A stretch of DNA of 64,000 nucleotides from Malania oleifera (GCF_029873635.1 NC_080422.1:2398001-2462000); one strand, 5' to 3'. Positions 46,525 through 57,878 are shown, counted from the first letter of the stretch. The notes: generated from the letters alone by a model not told the origin. A program made the numbers and translations.

Positions 46525-47764
46525 TTACTTTTGAAACAAATGTGGGTACTTTTTAATTTCATCCTCGAGTTCCCATGAGGTTTCTTCCGTGGCATGGTTC
46601 CTCCACAAAATCTTCACTAGCTGAATTTCTTTAGTACGTAGTTCTTGTGTCTTTTTGTCTAAAATTTGTACTGGCGTCTCTTCATAAGCTAGTGAATCCT
46701 CGAGTTCTATCTCTGCATAGCTGATTATATGGGACGGGTCTAGGACATATTTCCTTAACATAGCAACATGAAACACGCCATGAATTTGAGCCAAAGCTAG
46801 CGGCAAAACTAGCCTATAGGCAACTGACCCTATTCTCTCTAGTATCTCAAAAGGGCCAATATACCTAGGGCTCAACTTGCCCTTCTTTCCAAACCTCATA
46901 ACTCCTTTCAGAGGAGCTATTTTCAAAAATACCCGATCTCCCACATCAAACTCTAACTCCCGATGGCGAGTGTCTGCGTAGCTTTTCTGCCGACTCTGTG
47001 TTGTACTGATTCTTTCTTTAATTAGTCGGACTTTGTCACAAGCCTGCTGTACAATATCTGGACCCAAAACTCGCCTTTCGCCTACCTCATCCCAGAAGAG
47101 AGGAGAATGACATCTCCTACCATACAATGCCTTGTATGGAGCCATGCTGATACTAGCCTGGTAGCTGTTATTATAAGCAAATTCAACTAGTGGTAGAAAC
47201 TGAGTCCAGCTACCCCCGAAATCCAGCACGCAAGCACGAAACATATCTTCTAATGTTTGGATCAACCTCTTAGTCTGTCCATCTGTATGGGGATGGAAAG
47301 CAGTACTAAATGCTAACTGTGTACCCATAGTCTCCTGAAAACTTTTTCAGAATCGTGAACTAAACCAAGGATCTCGGTCTGAAACTATGGATACCGGTAC
47401 ACCATGGACATGAACTATCTCTCAAACATAAATTTCTGCCAACCTGTATATGGAATAACCAACTTTAATAGGAATGAAATGAGTGGTCTTCGTCAAGCGA
47501 TCAACAAGCATCCAAATTGCATTCAACCCCTACCGCGCTGGTGGTAATCTCGTAACGAAATCCATCGAAACGTGATTCCATTTCCATTTGAGAATAAACA
47601 ATGGCTGCAACTACCCTACTAGTCTCTGGTGCTCAGCTTTAACCTGCTGGCACGTCAAGCACTACTATACAAATTCAGCTATCTCTCTCTTCATTCCACT
47701 CCACCAGAAGTACTTTCGCAGATTTCTGTACATTTTAGTACTGCCGAGATGAACCATGTATAAG
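46525..47764 (-). pseudogene. G2 integrase
   Basis: An unusually long open stretch (267 codons, 46525-47328) holds the core end (STAFHPHTDGQTKRLIQTLE, with the catalytic Glu region altered), VEFAYNNSYQASISMAPYKA and CHSPLFWDEVGERR. The C-terminal part has KGVMRFGKKGKLSPRYIGPF, HGVFHVAMLRKYVLDPSHI, TPVQILDKKTQELRTKEIQL and WELEDEIKKYPHLF (chromodomain-like tail). Upstream, 47340-47764 has the core start and the zinc-binding region (LYMVHLGSTKMYRNLRKYFW) with frame breaks. The solo LTR splits it after RSLY. Confidence 0.9.
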
Positions 47765-48689
47765 TGTAACATCCCTCAATTTCTTAACATAAAATGTCAC
47801 ATCATGGATAAAATAGTCAACCCGAACCCGTGGGTACGGGGAAACCTGTCATACATAGCAGAAAACCTAGCTGCAGTAAACATGAAAATTCCAAACATCC
47901 ATCCATAAAAATATTACTAAAAACATAATACCGGAGTTTACTACATCTTTCAGTACTATACATATATACAATCCTCAAAATATCAAAAGGACACTAGGAC
48001 CATATAACAAAAATCTACTGATCCTAGTACAAAGCTTACCCTTTTAGTAGGGAAGCTCCACTCACTCAACGGCGGCCTTGACCCGCCGGTTTCTCTAGGT
48101 TTCCTGAAAAATATATCAATGTTGGGGGTGAGACACTTCTTAGTAGGGGAAAATAAACTAGATACAACTGTGTGGCAACATGAACATTTAAGGTGCTTAT
48201 ACATATACCATACATTTCATAACTCTGGAAATAATTATAATATCATACTGGATACTCATGTATTTTCATATTCGTTAATAAATCATAACATACATAAACA
48301 TTTGTTATAACTCGTAATAACATACATAAAGCATTTGTTGTAACTGTAGTACTGAAAATATACACCCAGGATGAATAGCTAGCTAATGTCATGTATTACC
48401 CCCTATGACGGGTTGTGCAGCCCGAAGGCGGGACCCGACAATGGCTGACTGACCACTGTCGAATCAAATATGTCTGTAAGTATGATGGGCCCGCCAGACC
48501 TTGGTCCGGACTTCCAGGTGGACGTCCACACTCAACTGAAAGCCACATCAACTATCCATCTCCCATTTTCTCGTGGAATGGTTAGCACTAATATGGCCTC
48601 GTGCCAAAATCTGAACTACCCATAGCTACGGTACCAAGCTCCTGGTCTGAACTAAACTAACATCCTGGTTGTAATAACATATAGTACAT

Positions 48690-48910
48690 GATCATACATA
48701 ACATCATCACGGCCTCGTGCCGAAAACATAGATACGACCTCTCGCCGAAATCATACATATGGCCTCGTGCCAAAATCATAGTAAATATGGCCTCACGCAG
48801 ATAATATAATAAATATGGCCTCGCGCCGATAATATAAGTGTGGCCTCGCGCTAAAATATAAATACGGCCTCGTGCCGACAATATAATAAATACGACCTCG
48901 CGCCGCAATC
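48690..48910 (-). repeat. LTR minisatellite, GGCCTCGTGCCGA type
   Basis: About nine units of 20-24 bp (GCCTCGTGCCGAAAATCATA and variants). Matches the array at 61590-61790. Confidence 0.9.
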
Positions 48911-49662
48911 GTTTTAGGTAGTTACATTTCGAAAATACATCGTTTATCAAATAATCGTCAAAACTATCACCATATACTCATCGTTTCATAATATCTGAAA
49001 ATATGCTTCGTTCATAAGATCGTTCACATTATGGTTCACTTCACATAAAAGTAATGTTCATGCCACACATGCCGTTTAAAGTCATGCTTCATGTTCTAAA
49101 ATCGTTATTTCTAGCATCTCGTACATACATATACTTTTTAATCATAATAGCAGTATTTTCCAAACATACATTTCATATATGATAAACAAATATAACATAT
49201 GCTTTTCTGAAAATAAATGTACTCATAAATTATAATAGCTTGCATGGAAAATATCTACTTTAGTTTATTCCCTTACCTGTCTACTGAGAAAGCCCCTCAA
49301 ATTTCCTAGCCTGACCCCCGTAGGATTTCCTACTCAATACCCTGAAACTCAAAATCTCCAGTACTAAACATCAGTATTTTCATGCGTACATCAATTCCTA
49401 TAACTATCATAAAGTCTAATTTGGCTTAAAAAACCTTACCTCAACCCAGGGATGATTTTCAACTTCGTTTTCCCAAAGATCCGCTCCGGCAAACTCGTAG
49501 TGAACTTCGCTAGGAATGTCGTGGTAGCCTTAAATCTTTGATCCGGTGACTCGTGGGGCCAAAATCGAAGAGAGAGAGTGAGAGGGCCAAAGGGGAGAGA
49601 GAGGAGAGAAAGAGAAGTGTGAAAAGTGATTAAAAATCAGGTTTTTACATATTTATACAGGG

Positions 49663-49850
49663 GATTTTGTTGACGAGCCCGACCTTCGTCTACGAGTCCT
49701 TCACAAATTTCGTCGACGAGAACCACTCCTCATCGACGAAATTCAGTCAGCTTAAAAACCCCTCTCAGCATTTCTTCGTCGACAAAGCCCTGTGTTCGTC
49801 GACAAAATCCTTTAAGCCTTCATTGACGAAACCCTGTGTTCATCAACGAA
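49663..49850 (-). promoter_or_regulatory. U3 cluster of TTCGTCGACGAA-type near-palindromes
   Basis: About eight sites including TTCGTCGACGA, CTCATCGACGA, TTCGTCGACAA and TTCATTGACGA, next to a minus-strand TATA box. Confidence 0.65.
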
Positions 49851-49933
49851 ATCTATGGCCTCCTTCTATTTTTTGTCTCTATTTTCCTCTCTCTTTATTA
49901 CTCAAATTTCCAATTTAATTTCGGGTCGTTACA

Positions 49934-50997
49934 ATAGGGATCTGTAAGTCTCCTCAAATATAGTTCTTCTGATCTCAGTATCTGCAGGAACACATAACCC
50001 AGTACAGAATCGTAAGGCTCTGTCATCTGATATGCTGAACTCATCTCCCTAACCATCCCGCACTCTAGCCATCACCTTTGCTAACTTCGCTTCATCACCC
50101 TGAGCTGCTTTAATTCTCTTGTGTAGTGTAGGCTGAACCACTAGGCTAGCAACAAACGCAAGAGGACTATCTTCTACCAATTCTATATTAAGTCTCTCTA
50201 AATCCATTAGAATTGAGTGCTGAATCTCCATGGCTGCTAACATTGGACCCACTGATTTCCTGCTCAGAGCATCAGCTACCATATTCGCTTTCCCTAGGTG
50301 GTAACTAATGGTGCAGTCATAATCTTTAATGAGTCCTAGCCACCTTCTTTGCCTCATATTCAGCTCTTTCTGGGTGAAGAAATATTTCAGGCTCTTGTGA
50401 TTCGTGAAAATCTCGCACTTTCCACCAGATAAATAATGCCTCCAGATCTTGAGAGCATACACCACTGCAGCTAACTCCAAGTCATGCACAGGATAATTCT
50501 TCTCATATTCTTTAAGTTGTCTAGACGCATACGCAATAACCCTGCCGTGCTGCATCAACACGCATCCAATACCCTTTAAAGAGGCATCACTATATATTAT
50601 AAACCTGTCTTCCCCTAATGGAATAGCTAATACTGGAGCTGAAACTAATCACCGATTTAACTACTAAAAACTCTACTCACAATCGTCAGTCCAATCAAAC
50701 TTCACATTTTTCCTTGTAAGTCGTGTTAATAAACCTGATAGTCTGGAGAAGCCATCTATGAAGTGCCGGTAATAGCCTGCTAGTCTTAGAAAACTCCTGA
50801 CTTCCTGTACATTGCCTGGCCTTTCCCAATTCACCACTACCTTTATTTTACCTAGATCAGCTGATACACCTGCTATAGAGATTACATGGCTGAGAAAAGT
50901 AACTTGCCTTAGCCAGAACTCACATTTCTTTAATTTTGCATACAATTTCCTTTCTCTCAATATCTGCAACACCAGCCTCAAATGATGCTCGTGCTCT
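49934..50997 (-). pseudogene. G2 RNase H and RT C-terminal part
   Basis: A 170-codon open stretch at 50049-50561 gives RNase [80 protein letters not shown]. The RT thumb/connection lies at 50673-51000: [54 protein letters not shown]. The RT palm with its YxDD box is deleted; the frame joins LTR sequence at about 50998. Confidence 0.9.
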
Positions 50998-51063
50998 TTC
51001 TGTTTCTGTTTCCATTTCCCTCTCTCTTTATTATTAAATACCATTATTCTTCAGGTCGTTACA
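50998..51063 (-). mobile_element. G2 5' LTR remnant
   Basis: Only the outermost ~65 bp remain (TTATTATTAAATACCATTAT to GTCGTTACA), matching 46220-46284. Confidence 0.8.
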
Positions 51064-51068
51064 CCTTT

Positions 51069-51849
51069 AGCTAATAAATGTGCTTTGTACCCATCAATAG
51101 AACCATTAGAGTGTCGTTTGATGCGAAAAATTCACTTACAACCAACTATATTGTGACTAGAAGAAGGAGGTACTAGTTCCCATGTCCTATTTCGAATAAA
51201 AGCATCATATTCTTCAAACATGGTTTGATGCCATTTTTGATCCTTGAGGGCTTGGGTCGCAATGGTGGGTTCTATGTGTGGGTGGGTATAGTTGAGTGGA
51301 AATATTTAGTTTTTGAGTAGGTTTGATAATGTTTCTAGCTCTTATGATCATTGTGTGGGTGTGAGTAGATCGAGAGGTAAAGGGATTGGAAGTGGCTACT
51401 GTGAGATCAAGGTGGTGGGTTAGGGGAAGGTGCAGTGGTAGTTGAATTGGATGGCAAATGTTGTGTGTTTGTGGCTGAGGCTAATAGTTCGGTATATGGT
51501 GTTGGTGCTATGCACTGGGGCTTCCTAATAGGTTGCATGTTAGATGGGGTGGTGTCTGTTGGTGAAGACACTGTTGGCGAAGATGCTGTTGGCAATGGAA
51601 TAGTGATAAGTTGTGGAATCCAAGTAAACACAATATTAGGTTGTGGACAAGGAAAGTGAGTGGACAGTGTGTGAAATGGAAACACTGACTCAACAAACTT
51701 GACATGCCTTGAGACATATGTTTTTGACGTGGATGGATGGAAACAAAGATATGCACTTTGTGTAAAAGAGTATCCGGCCTAGAAAGACACATAGTTTAAA
51801 GCGAGCATCAAGTTTGTGAAAGGAATAGGTGCGAATCCAAGGGTAGCAT
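51069..51849 (-). pseudogene. C2 copia RT N-terminus and integrase-RT linker
   Basis: Minus strand: CYPWIRTYSFHKLDARFKLC, VFLG (linker start, 51780-51849), a Pro/Ser/Thr-rich linker (51400-51700), then RT start WHQTMFEEYDAFIRNRTWEL, VPPSS and GSIDGYKAHLLAKG (51069-51245). Stops and frame shifts are present. It joins 44287 across G2. Confidence 0.85.
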
Positions 51850-52790
51850 TGTAGAGACCCGAACCAAGAAAAATAAGTAAAATAAAAAGGAAATAAATAA
51901 AAGGAAAGGAAAAGCAAGAAAAAGGAATGAAGATGGTTTGGTACAGGACCAAACCGTCGACAGTTTGAGGCCATCTCAGAAAATCGTCGATGGTTACAAA
52001 AACCGAGAGCGCTTTAAGTACCAAATCGTCGATGGTTTTGTCAAGCCTAGAAAAACCGTCGACGGTTTCCTATGGGGTAGCTCGCCTATAAATAGGCTTC
52101 AACTCATTTTTTTCATAAAAATTCAAAACTCTCTCTTTTTAAAACCTAGGGCCCGATTCTCTCTCTCTCTCTCTCTCTCTATTGCACGTCTCTCTCTCCC
52201 AAGGCTTCTAGAGATCCACTTTCGCCCTTTGAACACCTTTCTTTTCTCTCCTAGGTTGCTAGAACAGTTTCCGTGGTGATTTTCTGAAAGCTAGGGTTTT
52301 GCTTTTCCGTTCGTTTCGGGCTGTTTACAGGAAAACAGGTAAGGGGAATAAATTATGTTAGTTCTTTTGTAAATTCTACCAGTTAAAATGGAGTATATTG
52401 GTTTATATATATAAATACCACTTTTGTTTCTAAACCTATTCGTTTTAAAAAGGAGTATTTGAGCTTAGGGTTATGTAAACAACTGTTATTTCCAAAACTA
52501 ATCGATTGAACTAAAGTATATGAACACAGGGTTATAGAAATGGATTTTATAAATATTCTAATAGGAATAAATTATTGGTTTTGAATTGTTATATGTATTT
52601 TATAAAGGATCTAAGTGAGTAGAGTTGACCATCTTAGTTCGATTTACTACATGTATAGTATAGAACTCTGATATTTTAATTGAGAAATGTATTATTAATT
52701 TTGTTGCGTGCATGTTGATTGTGGTATTAGAGATAGGTGGAAGGAACACATAACCCCTCGAGCCCCACTTGACAGGTTCTAGGTGTTACA
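51850..52790 (+). mobile_element. Solo LTR in C2 (941 bp), family D
   Basis: TGTAGAGACCCG to GGTGTTACA with an exact AGCAT duplication (51845-51849, 52791-52795). Excision restores copia sequence between integrase and CYPWIRTY. It has four AACCGTCGACGGTT-type palindromes at 51950-52070, TATAAATAG at 52087, and a (CT)n tract at 52157-52182. It has no resemblance to the 2-kb gypsy LTRs beyond end dinucleotides, so it is a separate family. Confidence 0.9.
51950..52070 (+). promoter_or_regulatory. U3 cluster of AACCGTCGACGGTT palindromes
   Basis: AACCGTCGACAGTTT, AAATCGTCGATGGTTA, AAATCGTCGATGGTTTTG, AAACCGTCGACGGTTTCC. The last ends about 25 bp before the TATA box. Confidence 0.65.
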
Positions 52791-53048
52791 AGCATAAACA
52801 TCCAAAGATCCGAAGTTTTGAATAGTTTGGAGAAGTGCCAAATTTTTTTCAAAAGGATACGAAAGATTAAGTGTTGGAGTTGGCATTCTATTAATTAAAT
52901 AAACTACACTAGCAAAGGATTGAGGCCAAAAGGTTAAAGGTATTGAGGCATGAGAGAGTAGGATAAACCTGTTTCGACAATGTGACCATGTCTTTTTTCA
53001 GAGTAGCCATTATGGTCAGGAGTGTGTGGGAAAGCAATTTTAAATTGC
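52791..53048 (-). pseudogene. C2 copia integrase core end, broken
   Basis: On the minus strand: FPHTPDHNGYSEKRHGHIVE, TGLS (integrase region with the third acidic residue changed), then FGLNPLL and degenerate TPTLNLSYPFEK / LFKTSDLWMFM, with frame shifts. The 5' edge joins the PBS directly, so gag, protease and most of integrase are deleted. Confidence 0.8.
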
Positions 53049-53065
53049 TCTAATACCATAAAGAG
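53049..53065 (-). other. C2 primer binding site
   Basis: Minus-strand TGGTATTAGAGCAA, an iMet-type PBS with one change, directly next to integrase sequence. Confidence 0.7.
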
Positions 53066-53440
53066 AGAAATAAAAAAAATAAAAAAAAAGGAAATAAAGG
53101 TTACACCCAAGATGACTTTTCATTGATCAGTATTTATATATTATAAGGAAAATCAAATACGACAACTCTACCTAAACTAACTCCTAATACAATGAAACAA
53201 AAAAATTCAAACAACGAGTTGCCTAAACTAATTCTTAAATACAATGAAACAGAAATATACAAAATCCAAATTATAAATACAAAGTCAAAAATAAAATCAA
53301 TTCAAAACAATATGAGAGAAAATCTCGACCTATCCACCCATTCATAATAATAAAAATGATACAAATACTTCAAATCCAACTCATTGATCTTTTAGGCCTA
53401 CACGATGTAGGACTAAGTATGAAAGAGTTAAGACTGGCAT
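53066..53440 (-). mobile_element. Probable C2 5' LTR
   Basis: AT-rich, with a minus-strand TATAATATATAAATA promoter-like sequence at about 53138-53153, just outside the PBS. The outer end is uncertain because no matching 3' LTR is seen. Confidence 0.5.
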
Positions 53441-53950
53441 ATTTTTAATTTAAACCCTACTTTATTAGAGTGAAGGGGAAGTCTGAACCACCTCGACTGA
53501 CCGGCGAGGTCCGTCGGCGCCCCTTGGCCGGCCGGTCAAAGTCTTGATAGCTTGGGCTATTTCTTGTTTGACCATTTTATCACCACCGTACCCCCTGTTT
53601 CAGAAAACCCGAGGACATTTTGGAAAACAAAATACAGATCCATTCTTCGCATGTCGCACGTGCCAACCGCACTCCACTTCCTCGGCCCCACTGAATATGG
53701 CAGCCGTTAGGGAAGTTTATTTTTAAGCCCAAACTCTCTCTCTTAACCCTTCTCGTTCGGAGCGCGTGTCGCACAGTTCCTAAACACGCAGGCTCACGGA
53801 TCCCACGCATCCAACAGGAGCGCTCCGCCGGCCACGCCCCTCAAGCGGGCGTGGGTAGTGCCACGACACCTCTAACATCCGTTATGTAACCATGGCGGCG
53901 CACCGTTCTGTTTTTATGGTTATTGGTTAGTGGTTATCCTCCAAACTCGC
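53441..53950. other. CYP78A upstream region
   Basis: GC-rich compared with its surroundings. No transposon recognised and no conserved frame. It likely holds the CYP78A promoter. Confidence 0.5.
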
Positions 53951-53953
53951 TCA

Positions 53954-53960
53954 ATATAAA
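53954..53960 (+). promoter_or_regulatory. Putative CYP78A TATA box
   Basis: ATATAAA, 119 bp upstream of the start codon; it would give a 5' leader of about 90 nt. Confidence 0.5.
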
Positions 53961-54072
53961 GGAACGTTGTGCATTGCGGTTCAAACCAAAAAAGGAAAAA
54001 ACGAAAACCTAGTAGTGATCAAAGCTACTTTCTGAACCAGCTAGCTAGGGTTTTAATTTTTTTTTCCCTGCT

Positions 54073-55790
54073 ATGGAATCCCAAGTAGAGAGACTGTGGG
54101 TTTTGGGCCTTGCTTCCAAATACTGTTGGGCTTTCTCCCTTCAAACTCTCCTCCTCCTTCTGTTTCTTCTGGGTTCGGCCTGGCTCGCCACCGCCCTTCT
54201 CTACTGGATCTCCCCCGGCGGCCCAGCCTGGGGAAACTACTGCTGGAACCACCAGAGGAGCGGAAGAGGAACCAAAAATACCAAGGGGCCTCGGGGCCTC
54301 CCCGTGCTGGGGAGCTTGAGCCTCATGGCCAGTCTTGCCCACCGCCGCCTCGCAGCCACCGCGGAGCGGCTCGGTGCGAAACGGCTCATGGCTTTCAGCC
54401 TGGGCGAGACGCGGGTTATCGTCACTTGCAATCCCGATGTTGCGAGGGAAATACTCAACGGATCAGCCTTTGCTGACCGTCCCGAAAAGGAGTCCGCTTA
54501 CGGCCTTATGTTCCACCGGGCGATCGGGTTTGCCCCCTCCGGAGTTTACTGGCGAACTCTGCGGAGAATTGCCACCGCTCATCTCTTCTGTCCGAAACAA
54601 ATCAATGCCTCGGAGGCCCAAAGGTTCGAAATAGCGGCCCAGATGGTGTCGGCGATATCGGGACGCACGGGAGAGATATGCGTCCGGGATGTGCTGAAGC
54701 GAGCCTCGCTGAACAACATGATGTGGTCGGTTTTCGGAAGAAAGTACGAACTCTCCAGCAGCGAAACGAGTGAAGTCAGTCTGCTCGTGGACGAAGGTTA
54801 TGACTTGTTGGGTAAACTCAACTGGTCCGACCACCTCCCGTGGTTGGCCTCGTTCGACCCGCAAAAAATCCGGTTCAGATGCTCCAACCTTGTGCCTAAA
54901 GTGAACGGGTTTGTGAACCGGATTATCGCTGAGCACAGAGCTCAAACCGGAAGAACAAGCTGTGATTTTGTGGACGTACTGCTCTCTCTTCCTGGACCTG
55001 ATAAATTATCGGATCACGACATGGTGGCTGTCCTTTGGGTAACGGTCACTTTTCATGCCTAAAGCGTTAACAGTTTTAACAATCGCGTTTATTAGTTTTT
55101 TCATTCATATATTTCCCATTCTTATTTATATTTATATAAATTAATTTGTTCCTTGATTAATTATAGGAGATGATATTTAGAGGAACCGACACGGTGGCGG
55201 TTCTGATCGAATGGGTCCTGGCGAGGATGGTGCTCCACCCGGAAATCCAATCAAAGGTGCACGATGAGCTGGACAAAGTCGTCGGAAATTCACGTCCGGT
55301 GGAAGAATCCGACGTTACGTCGATGGTGTACCTGCCGGCGGTCGTGAAGGAGGTTCTGAGGCTACACCCGCCGGGCCCACTTCTGTCGTGGGCCCGTATG
55401 TCAATCACGGATACCACCGTCGATGGCTACCACGTGCCCGCCGGGACCACTGCAATGGTTAACATGTGGGCAATCACCAGGGACCCAGAAGTGTGGGTGG
55501 ACCCTCTGGAGTTCAAGCCGGAAAGGTTCCTCACGTCCGGGAAGAATGACGTGGAGTTTTCGGTGTTGGGGTCGGATCTGAGGCTGGCGCCATTCGGGTC
55601 GGGTAGGAGAGCTTGCCCCGGGAAGGCCCTGGGGTTGACCACAGTCAACTTCTGGGTGGCTGCTTTGTTGCATGAGTTCGAGTGGGCGGAGTCGGGTCGG
55701 AACCCCGTGGACCTGTCGGAGGTTCTTAAGCTTTCCTGCGAAATGGCAACTCCTCTCACAGTTGAAGTCAGGCCCAGGGCCAATAAATAA
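54073..55790 (+). CDS. CYP78A: Cytochrome P450, CYP78A family (two exons)
   Basis: Plant-specific CYP78A monooxygenase of the endoplasmic reticulum. Members control organ, seed and fruit size non-cell-autonomously, and the native substrate is unresolved. Exon 1 is 54073-55038 and exon 2 is 55167-55790, with a 128-bp GT-AG intron between LW and EMIFRG, the conserved family position. The product is 529 aa, the usual length. An N-terminal membrane anchor (residues 20-45, [20 protein letters not shown]) is followed by SPGGPAWG, the hinge [12 protein letters not shown]-helix [13 protein letters not shown], ExxR in [17 protein letters not shown], and the heme-Cys loop [11 protein letters not shown]. 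All key residues are present. The GC-rich coding sequence contrasts with the AT-rich flanks. The sequence recalls CYP78A3/A6/A9-type members rather than CYP78A5 or A7. Start: first ATG, with the family's SLWVLALASK-like start seen as [10 protein letters not shown]. Confidence 0.97.
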
Positions 55791-55796
55791 TCAATC

Positions 55797-55827
<31 letters not shown>
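55797..55827 (+). repeat. (AAT)n microsatellite in the CYP78A 3' UTR
   Basis: About ten ATA/AAT units starting a few bases after the stop codon. Confidence 0.9.
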
Positions 55828-55871
55828 TAACGTGGGTTTTTTGGCTAAGCAAAATAAAAAATAAATAAAAT

Positions 55872-56068
55872 GGGGTTTTGCTAGGAGCTGTTTTAAAGTA
55901 TATTTTGTGTTTTAATTTTTAATAAAAACGCATCGTATGAACTGAAGTAATTAATATCACCCATTTCTAAAAATGGTGTTATATATAAATTAATTACCTC
56001 AATTCATATATTCTGTTTTCTTAAAAAATCAACACAAAATGTATGTGAAAACAGTTCATGAAAATCCC
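55872..56068. mobile_element. Foldback MITE downstream of CYP78A
   Basis: About 197 bp, almost entirely an inverted repeat. The left arm (GGGGTTTTGCTAGGAGCTGT, TTTGTGTTTTAATTTTTAA, TATGAACTGAAGTAATTAAT) pairs with the reverse complement of the right arm (GGGATTTTCATGAACTGTTT, TTTGTGTTGATTTTTTAAG, TATGAATTGAGGTAATTAAT). The arms are about 90 bp with roughly 75-80 percent identity by eye, around a short loop near 55965-55975. No clear target-site duplication. Confidence 0.8.
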
Positions 56069-56777
56069 AGAAATAACTAAGGTAATTAAATAATATCCAT
56101 AATAAATATTCCATATATAGCAGAAGTTGTATATACGGATTGGTGTTCGAGTGCATGCATGCATGCTTGCTCGATCACCATGAAGTTCGATCTGCTTCTT
56201 CTTTTCTTTTTTCATTTTTAATTTTTTATTTAAGAAATAGTTCTGCTTTTTATTGGGCTTGATTTGATAAGAGGACGGCTGGTGTGAGCCGTTCGTTTCG
56301 TTTAGGGGAGGGATGATAATATTGAAGATAGCCTCTGTGTATGTGTATGCACTGCATGTACTGAACTCAGCAGTTTCTGAAAAGGTTTTTAATAAGAGTA
56401 GTACGACGTCGTCGTGTGTGTTTCTGCTTTTGAATTTATCTATGCGTCATGCGTGTGTTTGGAATTTTATGGTGATGGAGCATCTTTGAGAATTGAGATG
56501 ATATGATGAATGATGAATGGGTAGGGAGAGAGAAGGGCCCACAAAGCCCAGCATCGTATAAATGTTTGGCCCACACAGAAGCACATTATTAAAATTTTCA
56601 GTACGAGCATATAGCACGTTTGTGTTAGAAATAGAAGAGCCATGAGAGACAGACATGATATGAGGGGTGGCGCCAGAACTGCCCAGCAACCAGTTGGCAT
56701 TGTCCTTCACAGATTGCCGACATGCATGCAGTGCAAACTGATTGAAGACCCATTCATCTACGTCCATACAACATATA

Positions 56778-56822
<45 letters not shown>

Positions 56823-57574
56823 TTCTATTAAAGAAAAGATTAGAAAAGATGTTTTTTTTTATGGCCTAGAATTTCCAGCTTGAACAGGCCCTTTAGACCC
56901 ACTTAGACGGTACCAAATCGATAAGATGAAAACATTAACGGCTGTTTATTGACGTATCCTAGTAGTTTCCCAGACAAATCACAAGCGAGAGCCAAACTTG
57001 TGTCTTAAGGCCATCAAAGTTTAACTTTGATCTTACCACTCGAGCGTATGTGAAAGTCAATATTTTTAACAAGTGGAATTCCCCTAAGTGATGAGGCCTT
57101 GAATTTTAATTTTTGCAGAATGGCATTTATGCAATTCTTTAGTAAACTCATTATATATATGTATATTATATCATTACCAGTGTGATCATGAGTTATGGGA
57201 GGCCTGCAGTCTACTCGATTTCCATGGGCAGCGTTCTATATCCGCCTTGCACATCCCACCTTCATCGGTCTCATCCTATTTCTTTTCTTTAGTTAAATTC
57301 GATTTATAGCATTATGTTACGTACCCCTCATAAAATAATTATAACTCTTTTCTTTTTTTTCCCTTAGAAGGTGAAAAAATATATTCTCCGCTCCTCGCTG
57401 CTTTGCTAAATGTCCTGCATGTACGTGAGACACAAAAGACTCTGCAGCTTTGCCATTATATATATATATATATATATATAAGATTTCGACAACTTGTGAT
57501 TCACAACAACGCAGTATGATAAGAAAGTACGGACCATGTGTCAGGAATGTTGACATAATAATATTGTTTTTGTT
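56069..57574. other. Intergenic, no gene seen
   Basis: (AT)n tracts at 56787-56820 and 57457-57480 and a (GCAT)n run at about 56154-56166. No recognisable gene. Confidence 0.5.
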
Positions 57575-57660
57575 TTTTAACGAAAACCCAATTTTATTGA
57601 TAGCCCTCACTTATAGCGGAGAAATATCGTGGTTACAAACATGACACATGAGATTTACAT
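57575..57660 (-). mobile_element. Gypsy 3' non-coding fragment
   Basis: CCTCACTTATAGCGGAGAAA then TATCGTGGTTACA matches the reverse complement of the gypsy region between integrase and PPT (compare 34476-34540 and 46381-46440). Isolated piece. Confidence 0.65.
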
Positions 57661-57878
57661 TTAAACTATTAAAACCATCTAAGGCATCAAAACCAATACT
57701 AAAAAAATAAGTACCATTATCTAATTAAAACAATCTAAACATGCCTATATGTAATCAAAACCAAACAAACATAGACAAATTATCTGCAAAATGATGTCAA
57801 TTACTCGCAAACATAAATCAGAGGAAAAACAGGGAAAATCAAAAAATGACAATTAAAGACGAAGGTGTGGAATACTCA
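57661..57878. other. AT-rich, no feature recognised
   Basis: Between the gypsy fragment and the C3 LTR; could hold the true start of the C3 LTR. Confidence 0.4.

Larger units (their letters stand above)
47765..49933 (-). mobile_element. Solo gypsy LTR in G2 (2.17 kb)
   Basis: TGTAACATCCC to GGGTCGTTACA with flanks ATAAG and ATAGG (4 of 5). Minus-strand TATA near 49651-49658, about eight CGTCGACGA-type sites at 49663-49850, and a GGCCTCGTGCCGAAAAT minisatellite at 48690-48910. It is most like the G3 5' LTR at 60477-62665. Confidence 0.9.
44288..51063 (-). mobile_element. G2: gypsy element inserted in C2 RT
   Basis: TG...CA ends (TGTAATGAAATC, GTCGTTACA) and an exact CCTTT duplication (44283-44287, 51064-51068). 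Excision rejoins RT codons AKG and FHQ. Content on the minus strand: a complete 3' LTR, PPT, integrase, RNase H and the C-terminal part of RT. Gag, protease, N-terminal RT, PBS and nearly all of the 5' LTR are deleted. A solo LTR sits in its integrase. Confidence 0.9.

Noticed and set aside
48657..48950. 97-codon open frame with repeated ARGH/ARPY words
   Set aside because: It is the translation of the LTR minisatellite, not a gene.
53544..53810. Possible small gene upstream of CYP78A
   Set aside because: Both-strand frames are short, without a recognisable domain; more likely promoter sequence.
54025..54945. Open frames on the minus strand and in other plus frames over CYP78A exon 1
   Set aside because: Shadows caused by the GC-rich coding sequence; no domain, and the CYP78A frame explains the region.
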